A stretch of 64,000 nucleotides of DNA from Chrysomallon squamiferum (taxonomy: Eukaryota > Mollusca > Gastropoda > Neomphalida > Peltospiridae): NCBI GenBank assembly GCA_012295275.1, contig CM022674.1, positions 16,569,649 through 16,633,648 on the forward strand, in the 5' to 3' direction. Made by a program: the position numbers and the translations under genes. Positions 33,742-44,304 of this stretch are shown piece by piece. The notes beneath the pieces are model-generated. The model saw nothing but the letters and a program-made list of their open reading frames with translations. It was not told where the DNA came from and searched no databases. Numbering within the stretch: the stretch's first letter is position 1; each line of letters starts with the position of its first letter.

Positions 33742-36574
33742 TTATATAATTAGATCATCCTCAGTTAGATCTGCAGCCAGAGCATGAATGTTCATACAGT
33801 AGTCTGTTACATCTGTATACGATTCATTTGCTCCCCAGTAGGCTACAACATATTTCTTACCTTTGCATGTAATCTTCTCTATCTTTCCATTGTATATTGT
33901 TCTTTCTCCATCATCAATCCACGTAAGGCAAATCATGCTACCCACTGAATTCCCAGATAAAAGTTCACTTACCTTTTCCAATTTATAATCTGAGAGATCC
34001 AAGAATTCAACAGAGAGTCTGTCCATGTCTACACTTTTGACACAATCTGTTCCTCTCTGTGGTGTCCTTTGCCTGCAGCTTCTGTACGTGTCTTCTGTTT
34101 TGTTCTTTCCTCAGATTTTTCTGCTTGTTACGCCTGTCCTGTCTGTGTTTTTGGCCCATGTGGATCGCTGTTTTAATAATAAGATTTCTTGTCTCCCTGT
34201 CTAGGGCATCAAGATAATCCACTGTCCTGTTTTTGACGGCCTTCATTTTACATGAGATGTAGCAGAGAGTAGCATGTAAGGAACTAAACATCCCCATGAT
34301 CTCTTCTGCATCAATGTTGTGACATCTGGCCAACCTTGACTCATCCCTCAGTCTCTCAGTGAGATCGCAGTGGAAGTATTTGTTGTACTGCCGTTCAAGG
34401 ACGACAACTGTTGCATCGAAACAACTCTTCATCATGTTTGTAAACAGGGAGATGTCTTTAGGTGCTGCTTGGAGAATCTGCAGAGTTGGTTCTTGCAAAA
34501 GTGTATGTCCAAAAAAATCTATCTCACATGACAGCATGTCTTCAGGGGCCTGTGCACTGACTTTCAGTTTGGCAATAACTTGCTTAACAGTCTCAATGCC
34601 CTGAATGTGGTTTGCTTGTTCTGGGGCAACCCAGGTCCCCTGACCAGTTTCCCAATAAGTCCAAGCACCTGCATTTCCACTTGTGCAGGAACAGACACAA
34701 AGTCTGCTAGGATGCTATGCCGTAAGCCACCACACGATACACCCTTATGCATAAAACTCATGAATAAATTATGGAAGCGAGTGAAAACGCCACATATATG
34801 AAAAAGGATATGTAGGCAGTTACCTCTGTATCTGGGCAAGATTCCACGTGCCAAGTTTTCGTGGTCTAGAAAAATGATGAAACCACAAGGATCACCCTTG
34901 CTATCTATAAACCTCATTTTGTTCATCTGCACTACTGTGTTTTCAGCCAAACAGTCTGTCCCTTTAAGTTTCTTTTCTATTCTGATTTCTGCTTCACATA
35001 CCTTTAGAGCAGCACGAGTTTTTGTTGCAATTGAGTCCAATGGATGCAAATGGCAATTTAAGTCATTGAGTGTTTTGCTCCACGTTTCATTCAGAAGCTG
35101 AACTGCAGCATGATTTGCAGGGCATCGATCAGTCAGGGTACTCGAAATATTAGAAATTATTTTTGTTCTTGCAGTTTGATAATCATCCTCATGAATGTTT
35201 GAGTATGTTCTGGCCAAGTTATTAATGGTGTCAGATGTGTGCTCATGGTAATCGTCAGCAGTCCCACCAGCCAGTACATCAACTGCAGCAACATAACAGT
35301 TCTCTGGTGTGGTAATGTGGACACTGTTCACATGTGTGCCCTCCTGTGTTGTGGCATCAACACGAAGTGTGCAGCTTTTATTCTCAATTACAGCTTCAGC
35401 TGCCTGTAATTCCGTTATTACTCCAAGTTCCCTTGTCATTGCCTCAGAAGGGTTTTATGTGGGATGTCCTTCAGTGCAACACCACATCGCAAAACAAATT
35501 TCTGAAGAAGAACAGGGATATTGCTGGTTGGCACCTGATTTACAATGGCATCAAATACCATCATTCTTAGATCTGCAGAATAGACCTTTCCATTATACTT
35601 TGTCAATTTTAGTTTACTAACCGACTCATGAAGCTTTTCTTCCAGCAGGGTTTTATCTCTCTGGAGATCAATTATCTCCATTTGTTTTATTTCAAGTTGT
35701 ATTTTAAGTTCAGAAATTTCATTTTTGGCAGAGCAGAGTTTCTGATTCAGTTTTTATTCTTTTTTTTTCGCTGTGGTACTTTTTCAGTTGTTCATGGCTT
35801 TTTTTAAAGTTCAACAGAACAGATTTTGCCTCATGCATAACTTTTGATGAAAGTGTACTTTTTTCTTTAAGTATGGCTATCTGTTCCTCTTTCCGTCTGA
35901 TTGTTTGGTTTAATAATTTTACACATCCCTTTCTTTTGCTGTGCTCTCACATCTCGGATTGCAATATGTTTAGACCTTTGCAGCTGTAGATGTTTTAGGC
36001 TCATATTTGTTAAGGAGTTATTTAATAATTTGTATGACTGGCAGTTTTTTGTTTGTCTGGTTTTCACCCAAGTTTTGTCAATATTTGAATGGCAGATTCC
36101 TTTGAATCTTCTCCCCAGTATGAACTGCTATCCAATAGATTGTGTGGTTCTGGGGAAGCAGTAACGTATTGTGGGTTGCAACTTGGTACAGGTTGGGGCT
36201 GATTTTGATTTCTTGGTACATTCTCAAGATTACAGATTTCCATCAGGAAAACATTTTCAGAACACAAAACACATAAATTTGGTAAATTGTATAGCATAAG
36301 CCAGATTTCAAAACTTATCGAACTGGTACACAACTTTCTTTACTTCAGCAGAAAGTATCAACACAGTAGGGTTAGGAGTTGCTGACAAATGACTACATAA
36401 TTCACTAACTGTTGCTGTTTGACTATTACCACAGCTAGTGTAAATATAAAGCATGTGTCCTTTCAAAAACTCATCTGTTGCAGGAACTGTGGAATACTTT
36501 TCATGCAGATGCTGTCTACCTAAGCTTGTTTGGTTACATCTAATTAGGCACTGTTTCTTTTTACTCAAAGGCAT
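33742..36574 (-). pseudogene. Decayed transposase-like protein (RNase H-like core), copy 1
   Basis: Consecutive minus-strand frames continue one protein across shifts near 36067, 35700-35860, 35436, 34570 and 34015. The order is a basic start at 36574, a charged helical region (about 36060-35870), then YSADLRMMVFDAIVNQVP, then a core with TLRVDATT (first Asp near 35358), TDRCPANHAA (second Asp near 35130) and CHLHPLDSIA (C/H motif near 35050). Next comes a helical region with HNIDAEEIM, a Lys/Arg/Gln-rich stretch, and a C-terminal segment with ICLTWIDDG...YVVAYWG that resembles a Tudor/chromo-like barrel. An Asp, an Asp, then a Cys-x-His block suits RNase H-fold transposases. From memory, similar multi-copy proteins are frequent in mollusc and cnidarian genomes. 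The superfamily is not assigned. At least four frame changes make it non-functional unless they are assembly errors. Confidence 0.65.
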
Positions 36575-36579
36575 CTTTT

Positions 36580-37120
36580 GGTTATTCACTGAAAAAAAAC
36601 AAGAAAAGAGCTGAGAAGACAACTGAAATAAGTTTTAAAAGAAGTTGAAATTATGAAAGACAATATTACCAAAATGAAACAGCAACTGTGGGTCAAACCA
36701 AACACTAAAAAAAAAATATATATATATATGAAACTAATGCAAAATTTGAATGACCAGTAAAAATTAAATCCACACAAAATACAATAGCAAGTGCTTATTT
36801 GATTTGCTGTTTAGAAATTATAATTGTTTGTTCAATTTTATGATTTTAAAATCCTAAAACATTTGAGACAATTATGGATGAAAATACAATATATTGTTAG
36901 GAACATCTTTTTCCATCATTCTTATATAAGATAATTTAAGAAGAATAAGTCAGCATAATCCATCCTCAAACATAAGTCCTTAAACAGGAAGTTTGGTCTG
37001 CCACGACACTTACACTAACGTCGAAATAGCCATGCGTGACGAGGTAAAAATTGGAGTTACTAGTTAGCATGCTTGCAGCTGCTTGACAAAATTTCAAAGA
37101 CAATAAGATAAAAAAACTAA
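36580..37120. other. Spacer between the two transposase relics
   Basis: AT-rich sequence with a short (TA)n tract near 36718. A GC-richer patch at 36990-37080 could be a promoter remnant of copy 1. No exon was recognised. Confidence 0.4.
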
Positions 37121-37123
37121 TTA

Positions 37124-39010
37124 TTATGTCCAGCTACTTTTCATTCGTCTGACGTAACCGGTTTTAGTGATTGTAGCATGTTGAAAATTCCGTAAAAGTG
37201 TCAAGATGGCGATTGAACACCGAAATGACCAACAGTTTCTTTTGGTGGTTTCTTTTATCTGGCTTTGTCTTTCTTTAACTGCAGCCTTCCTTGCACAGTT
37301 ATCTGACAGAGCTTCTTGACTCACTGCTATGGCATTTACTTCATTAGAAATGTGATTTCTTCACAGTTCTTTTGCTTGTGAAGCTGTCAAAGACAATGTT
37401 GCTATTTTTTTCACTTTTCTGTGAGTTTGGAGAACCAGTTTGACATACTCTTGTTCCTTTTTAACATGTTGATGCTGGGTGATCATATGCAGACACATTC
37501 CGTCTCTTAAATATGCTGACATCCAAGTCTCCAAAACACTGTTCTCCAACATTTGTCAGCTTGGAATGCTGGAGTTTGGCATGCTGTTCAGGGTCTAGGA
37601 CTGTATGATAGCATCCATCTGGAAGGATTGACTACATCCAGAAAGCCTGCTGACATTAACTTAATATTCTTACAGACTGCTTGTTTCCTGTCATCAGCAG
37701 TGTGAATCAGTGACCTGAAGATGTTGCTGTTGTTGAACTCCATGTCAGTGGTCAAAATCTGTGGAGAATGCATCATTTGGATCTGTGGTCCACCTGGAAA
37801 ATAGGAACAGAAATGAACAATTCTGCACTTTTATTACCAATGGATTTCTTGGTGATGAATTTGAAGAGCTGCACTGGCTTCTAAGAGGTTGTTGAATCTG
37901 TTGAAGTTTGTGATTTCAGATTTCAACTGGTTTAACATGCAGTATGCAAGCCAGTTTTCTCTGCATCCAGATTTCTCATCCCGTTGGGGTCCAAGGCAAC
38001 CACATGCTTCAGGGATGAGTCTGGTAACTGAATGTTCTGTCATGGAACCAGCAAACTTCACTAAACATTCTCTGCCCATGGCAGTGTTGTTGTCATGTAT
38101 CAGTTTGAATATTTTCTCCACAGCAGTTGCAAGACCAAGAAGATAGTGAACACTGCAATGCAGGAAATCCAGATCTTCCTCAGTCTGCAAACTGTCTTTC
38201 TGAGATAACTGCTGCTCTGTCTGACATGAGTCCACTCATTTTTTGGGGACAGTCTGAAAATACATCCTGCCTCCTTTCTTCATCCTCATAAAAAAACTAG
38301 TGATAACTCCTCTAATATGTAAGCAGCAACTTTTACAAGGCATCATCCATTTTCAGTTCCCACCATAGTAAAGTGCACAGCTTAAACTCTCACCAGTGCC
38401 CACAATAACTTGGTGGCCAACATAGTTTTTTACCATCTTTTGTAATGCCATCTGCATTAAGGTTATAAAGATCTGAATTCAGGATGGCATCTGCCACATG
38501 CATCTTAATTCTTTCATTATTTTGTCCAACATAATATTGAATTTGGGTTGGGCAATGTCTGTTCTGATATGTCAGTAAACCAAGAATGTATGTGATGAGA
38601 TGGTAACTTCTGCTTCTTGCAGAAATGTTCAAGTTCTATCAGGAAGCTATTGTTGGGAAAAGAATCCCTGTATTTCAATGGCCCTTCTAGCAAAGCTTGC
38701 CTTGTCAATCCAGCTTTAAAACAAAAATCTCCAATATCTTCAGCATCCACCAACTTTTCAAGAAAGCCTGCAGCTTCATCTGGTGTCTCTATTTTCAGAA
38801 ATGTTGTTTGAGGCACATTCTATTAAATACCTCAGTTGATAGGCTACTGATGAACTAGTGAATTTCCAGACAATTTTTTTAGTCTCTTCCCATGTCTTGT
38901 TGCCTTCATCCTTCAGCAGTTTCACTTGTACCAGAAGTTTGTTTGTGACTTCTTTTTTTCTTCATTTGCCTGTCTGCAGGAAAGCACTCTTCAAATTTTC
39001 CGAAGTGTCA
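37124..39010 (-). pseudogene. Decayed transposase-like protein, copy 2 (different family member)
   Basis: Minus-strand pieces, in N-to-C order: a Lys/Glu-rich helix (about 38990-38820); PDEAAGFLEKLVDAEDIGD (about 38780); a segment with NADGITKDGKK (about 38440); a core with LHCSVHYLLGL, then GPQRDEKSGCRENW and RFNNLLEASAAL (38170-37850); TDMEFNNSNIFRSLI (about 37720); FGDLDVSIFKRRN (about 37510) and a charged C-terminal helix (37450-37260). The His-containing HCSVHYLLG block and the DEKSGC...RFN block recur in multi-copy invertebrate proteins that I remember but cannot search. Frames change near 38815, 38560, 38240, 37830 and 37590, and an in-frame TGA splits the tail at 37361. The last part overlaps an AAGATGGCG (YY1-type) word at 37203. 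It is not a second copy of the 33.7-36.6 kb protein. Confidence 0.65.
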
Positions 39011-39059
39011 CCTTCTAATTTCAATACAAATAAATCAATGGAGATTAATGTCACTGTAT

Positions 39060-39077
39060 GAATTTTTCATCCAGTTG

Positions 39078-39123
<46 letters not shown>

Positions 39124-39680
39124 CTTTAAAAGTTAACAACCATCTGGAGTTTATCAACACTTAAACTGATTTTAACACTTTAGTTTTGGCTTTATCATTT
39201 TATGATTTAATATTTACAACACTAAAAACACAATTATATAATTTTTTTTTTTTTTTTTTTTTTTTTCAACATTTGAGCAATAATACTGGTATTCTGTGGG
39301 TTTTTTGTGTTCACGATCCTTAATTTTCCCATTTATCATGAGCATTTTGCAAAGTAAAACAGTCGCCTTTGCTTAGAGCAGAAGACACAGCAGTGAAACA
39401 GATGTTTGCTTAAGTGTTGTGAAGTGTGAAGGTTGGAAACAGAATAGTTAATCTGATTTGCACTTTAGCGGTCAGTTATGTCATATTTTACATATTTACA
39501 ATCTGAAAAACATATTGCTATAATACAAATTAATAAATCTGAAGGAAATTTTACCACTTTACAAGATTTTGTCTAACGTAAAATCTGATTATCTATGAAC
39601 CTATTTTCATTAGCTGCATTTCTTTACATATATTAACTAAAGATACCTTATTAATGTATAATTTTTATACAATATTTACT

Positions 39681-39723
<43 letters not shown>

Positions 39724-41483
39724 TAAATAATGAAAATATTAAATAATGACAAATATTAGAGAGGTGTTCATGTATCTGATTACGTATGGACCTTGTGATA
39801 CAGGTCATATACATAACTCAGTTTCAGTTTAGCTTCCACATAAAGCACTAAGTTTGTAACGAAATAGGTCAAGAAAGGCAAGTAACTATAGCTCTAGAAC
39901 TCATAAAAAGCTTTATTTGGATATATTTAGCTTTGGTTTTAATATGTATATAATGCACATTTTTTATGTTGTCAAATGACCAAAATCAATTATTGGTTCT
40001 CCATTGGTTTTGAAAGAAAAATGCAAGCAAATTTTATTCAGATAAATATTCATAATCTTTTTCATATCAAAGATATCTTGAAGTGATTTTAATCTGTTTT
40101 TATTGGTTTCATTTTTCTGATGTATAATTTAATAGGAAAATGCATTTATGTGACATACGTATATATATATTTTTTGAAAATTTTGTAACATTCAAGTTAT
40201 TTGTTATTTGTTTTTCTTGCAGCAGCATAGTACACACAAAACTACAGACTGGCTGGTATTTTTGTTTGCAAACAAATACATTTTTAGTCTATTTCTCAGC
40301 AAGAAGCTAAACAACATCTTAAGGCAATATAAGGGTCAACAACATTGATTTACTATTTTTCAAGCATATATTAGTTTGAATTTAGTACCTGAAATTGTAA
40401 TCTCATTCAGCCAAAGGTACATAAGTCCAACCACAGCTTTTTTGGAGAAAAGGGATCTACCTTTAGTGATCATTTATGTGAAAACTGTGCAGTAAAATGC
40501 AACTTGAAAAGCACTGATGTATGCAGTAATAATTAAAGGAAATCATAAAAAAGAAGATTAACCCTTTATTGTGTTTAAAAAATTGCTATAATGATACAGA
40601 AATCCACACATGTAAGTACTTCACTATGCATAAACATGCACATTTAGGCATGTCCTATATTGAGAAGATCTCACAAAAAAAGACAATATAGGTTTGGTAT
40701 ATGAATGTTATGTCTATGCTAAACCTCTCTATTAAATAAATATGTATTAATAATTATAATCAGTAAATAAACTGCCTGTAACTACCAATATATGAAAATA
40801 ATTAAAGTTCTGTTTGACTGTCTGCAGTATCTGTTTACAGGGAAATGTGCAATGACAAACATTTAATAACAGTTTCTAAATTGTAAAAGTTACGTTGCAT
40901 TAATTACCAGCAAAGATGTGGCCAGGTTACACCTTTTAAATTTGTACAGCTGTGTGGCTTTGCTTTTCACTTTGCTTTTGTGGTTTTCACCACATATGCA
41001 GGAATCTTGTAGCTACGGGCTTAGGGGTTTGAGACAGTTAAAGTAAAAATCCTTGGTTTGGGAAGCAACAAACTGGCTGTTCTGTTTGATGAACACAGAG
41101 GTAATGGGGAGGTGTGAGAGAGAACATGAAACTTTGGCCTTGTTTTTATAACAATTTGGCTGCATGATGTTGTAAGAAACATTTCTCCCTTGTTTTTTTT
41201 TCATGTTGTCATTAGGCAGTGTAATGTGTATCATTAACAACATATTGTTTAATGTGTGTGTTTGTCTTGGGCAATTTCATATGTAAATAAAAATAATTAA
41301 TATATCCACAAATGATAATAAGCAGATAAAAAAGCATTTATCTGACGAATGTAGATGGATATATATCAATCGATCTGCATTTGTCAGATAAATGCATTTT
41401 GTTATAAAAATTACTAAACTTTATATTTTACTATTGGTGCTAAATATTTTTTTTTTACCTGTGGTGTTAAATATTTTGTGTAG
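39060..41483. other. Intergenic or intronic stretch with AT tracts
   Basis: (AT)n at 39078-39120 and 39683-39717, T run at 39241-39267. The rest is unique AT-rich DNA. I looked for the upstream CAMSAP-type exons here and did not find them. Confidence 0.5.
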
Positions 41484-42839
41484 GTCACTGCAGTATTATT
41501 GAGATGCTGTCTAGAAAGGGAATTTACATTATGGAGAAGGATGAATCAGCTGTTACAGAAACAATTCTCATGCAGGCTGCACCATTCTGAGTTGTGAGTT
41601 TAATTTATTTTATTTTTGTGTTGTCAAGAGAAAAATAAGTTTTGTAATAGTTCTTAATTAGTTATGAAATACTGTAATAATAATCAGTTATTTCCTGTTG
41701 TTTTGTTGCATTACATGGTAACATAATTTATTTATAACTGCTTGTTTATTATTATTTTTTTACTTTTTTTCAGTATGCTCATACAGCTCTAATTGATGTG
41801 CTGATGTTCATGTATGCCAGTGAATTTGTTTCAGTAGAACATGCTGTTCAAGCCGTCAGGTATGTTGTTGTGTTTATTTTTTTTATATATTATCTTGTTA
41901 AATACTAAAATTTGAAATCATTTTTCTAATTAAAATGAGTTTGTTTGCCTCTGTTAAAGTTTTTTTAATTTAATTTTTTTGATAATATATGGTAAATTAA
42001 ATTTCAGTTAAAGCTGAGGTGTATTTGAAGGCATTCATCCTTCTACTTTTATCACTAAGAAGGAGAAGTATTACGATGATTGCAGTTAAATTTGTGAATG
42101 TATGAATATATGAGGGAAGGAGAGAGGATGAAGGATGGCAAGACAGAGAACAGATGGAGAATGAAATTTGGGCTGCACATTTTGTATAATTTTGTATAAT
42201 GTAAAGAGAACTCAGACTTTACATTCAGCATTTCAAACAAGAAACTTTTAAACTTTTAAATAAATTACAACTTTTAACACATCCAGTGAACTGCCATCAG
42301 GCACTGAGAACACACTTATTTTCTGGTTAAATAAAGTTTGTTCTGCTGCCATTGCAATAGAGAAAATATCTCAGCAGGTGAATTTGAGTGTTTTCTTATA
42401 TATTTCTCATTATTCTAAAAATAATGAAGTTTAATTTAATTTAATATATGAATTTGCAGTTTCTGAATAATATATCGGTAAGTACACATATACACACACA
42501 TACACACAGACACATGCACACACACACATGCATATACTTACACTGATATAAATGCAATTATTTTGTTGTAAATGTTTGTGTATTTTAAAACAAAGGAATG
42601 AGTATTTTAAAGTGTTTAACTTTCCTTTTACATAGCAGACAATGTACTGTAGTTTCTATTGTCTGCAGTCTCAGTTTTCATGGTTAGTTTAATAAACAAT
42701 TTTTGTAAATAATAATATGAATCAGTTGGTAACTTTAAAATTTAGTATATACTAACTTATGAATGTTTATAAATAGTTTTGAGAGATGTAGTGTTATTGT
42801 GTTTTTAATTTTATATTTCATAATCTGAAAAATATATAG

Positions 42840-42929
<90 letters not shown>

Positions 42930-43146
42930 CAGTCATATATCATCATCCTTATTTTTTCCTGTATTATTAGATATTAACTGCCTCATTGTTATTTGTTTTT
43001 TCTTCAGATATATGTTTGAACGAGGACTTCCTGTGCACATGAGATAGAATACAAGAAAAACTCTTAGTCTTTCCTGCAGAGCAGTTCTGGATAGAAATGA
43101 TAAAACTGACAGACAGGACAACTTATGGTTGGTCAGGAAGCAAAAA
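41484..43146 (+). pseudogene. CAMSAP/patronin-like CH-domain region, multi-exon pseudogene
   Basis: CAMSAP/patronin proteins bind microtubule minus ends, and their N-terminal CH domain is well conserved. Exon a (41484-41593) encodes GH-SIIEMLSRKGIYIMEKDE and AVTETILMQAAPF, then TGA (41588-41590) at a position usually basic, before a GTGAGT donor. Exon b (41774-41859), between TTTTTTTCAG and GTATGT, encodes YAHTALIDVLMFMYASEFV and SVEHAVQAV. The third segment (about 42264-42377) encodes ITTFNTSSELPSGTENTLIF and WLNKV, where the family has a conserved LPxxxEDAxxFWINKV. Its acceptor is lost and TAA (42261-42263) stands at the expected start. A fourth (43008-43146) may encode ICLNE, TGA (43040-43042), then LLVFPAEQFWIEMI before GTAAGT; its assignment is weaker. 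Retained introns show it is not a retrocopy. The stops make it a decayed duplicate or exon relic of a larger gene. Confidence 0.7.
42844..42927. repeat. (CT)n microsatellite, 84 bases
   Basis: A pure CT tract inside the CAMSAP-like locus, between segments three and four. It forms a long homopyrimidine run. Confidence 0.97.
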
Positions 43147-43319
43147 GTAAGTTTTGTGAGATTTTTAAATTAATCTTTCATTATATTATTTTATGAAATT
43201 TATTATGAGATTTATACTATTCAGTTTTAGTGTATATTTAGAGGTATGCTTTTATGTATCTAAATCAATTTTTATTATTTAAAATAATCATTCTTGTTTG
43301 TAGTAATAGGTGATATTTT

Positions 43320-43600
43320 AGCCGATGATGCTTTGTGATCATAATGTATCTTCTGTGACTCACAGTCATAAAAATACCAGCTGTAGTCATAGTACTAGTT
43401 GTACTAGTAGCAGCAGTACTAATAGTAGTTTTATTGTTGCAATAGTAGTAGTAATAGAGGGAGTTTGAGTATATAACAGTTACATGAGAAATTATTATAA
43501 AAGTCAAATGGAAAGTAGGTGTAGAAATAGGAACAATAGTAGTTGTAGTAGTAGTAGTAGTTGTTGTTGTTTTTGTTGTAGTAGTTATAACGATAATAGT
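43320..43600. repeat. Imperfect AGT/GTT/ATA trinucleotide region
   Basis: Mixed AGT, AGC, GTT and AAT triplets (43380-43600) in an otherwise intronic position. The 141-codon minus-strand frame across it is Thr/Ile low complexity. Confidence 0.8.
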
Positions 43601-43782
43601 ATAAAAAATATATTTGTTAGTTGAATAGGGGGAAAAAGAAAGAAAAATCATTAATACTTTATTTACCATTTTATTTAATACTTTATTCATTTGTTTGTTT
43701 GTTTATTTACTTAATATTTTATTCAGTATTTTATTTATTTATTTATTGATTCAATGATTTATTGATTTATTTATTTACACAG

Positions 43783-43975
43783 ACAAGACAGTGCTCTCAC
43801 CAATCAGATTCAGACCAGTTTGTTCTTCATTCTCTTGTCCAACATCAGATTCGACTCAGTCTTGTGTCAAAATTTCACCAATGATGAGCAGCTCAGTTTT
43901 GTTTACCTGGACATGCAGTGGACACTGCAGCTGACCACGTCCAACTACAACAACTCTGACAGCATGAAGTTGTAG
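43783..43975 (+). pseudogene. Unidentified exon-like segment following the CAMSAP-like relic
   Basis: After a TTTACACAG acceptor, a frame continuing in phase from the donor at 43146/43147 is open for about 64 codons (starting QDSALTNQIQTSLFFILL, later NDEQLSFVYLDMQWTLQL) to TAG at 43973-43975. The composition is that of an ordinary globular protein. The in-phase junction suggests it belongs to the same transcript as 43008-43146, but I do not recognise the family. If those two segments form a separate gene, the fourth CAMSAP segment above is misassigned. Confidence 0.45.
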
Positions 43976-44076
43976 AGTGTTACTACACCAAGTGACCAAT
44001 CTCAACAGTCAAATGTGAGCAATCAGGAGAAAAACTTGAAGCTTTAATACTAAAACCAGCCAAAGAAAAACACTGA

Positions 44077-44304
44077 ATCATTCAAAAGCACAGGAAAGAG
44101 ACAAAACTCAAAGAAACAGGACAACATCTCCAACAATGTCTAGGAAATTTCCTCACACATCACATGTCACAGCTTATGGATTTCCTGACTCATACAGCAG
44201 AGTGGGACCAGTGCAGTATCAGTGACTATAACACTTGCTGTCTTCTTGCAGTGCTGCAGTCAGGAATTATTTTCTCAATCTACACATCATACTGTGACAT
44301 ATGA
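44077..44304 (+). pseudogene. Unidentified protein-like open segment (75 codons, no start codon)
   Basis: An open frame bounded by TGA at 44074-44076 and TGA at 44302-44304 encodes protein-like residues, including LQQCLGNFLTHHMSQLMDFL, then AEWDQCSISDYNT, then LAVLQSGIIFSIYTSYCD. It has no initiating ATG near its start and is 100 bp from the previous open segment, in a different frame. It looks like the continuation of the same exon after an indel, or a neighbouring exon. The Trp-Asp-Gln-Cys and Tyr-Asn-Thr-Cys patterns should be searchable. I do not recognise the family. Confidence 0.5.

Noticed and set aside
33742-38816. Many separate small genes, one per open frame
   Set aside because: Consecutive frames continue the same conserved protein blocks in order, so they are fragments of two decayed coding regions.
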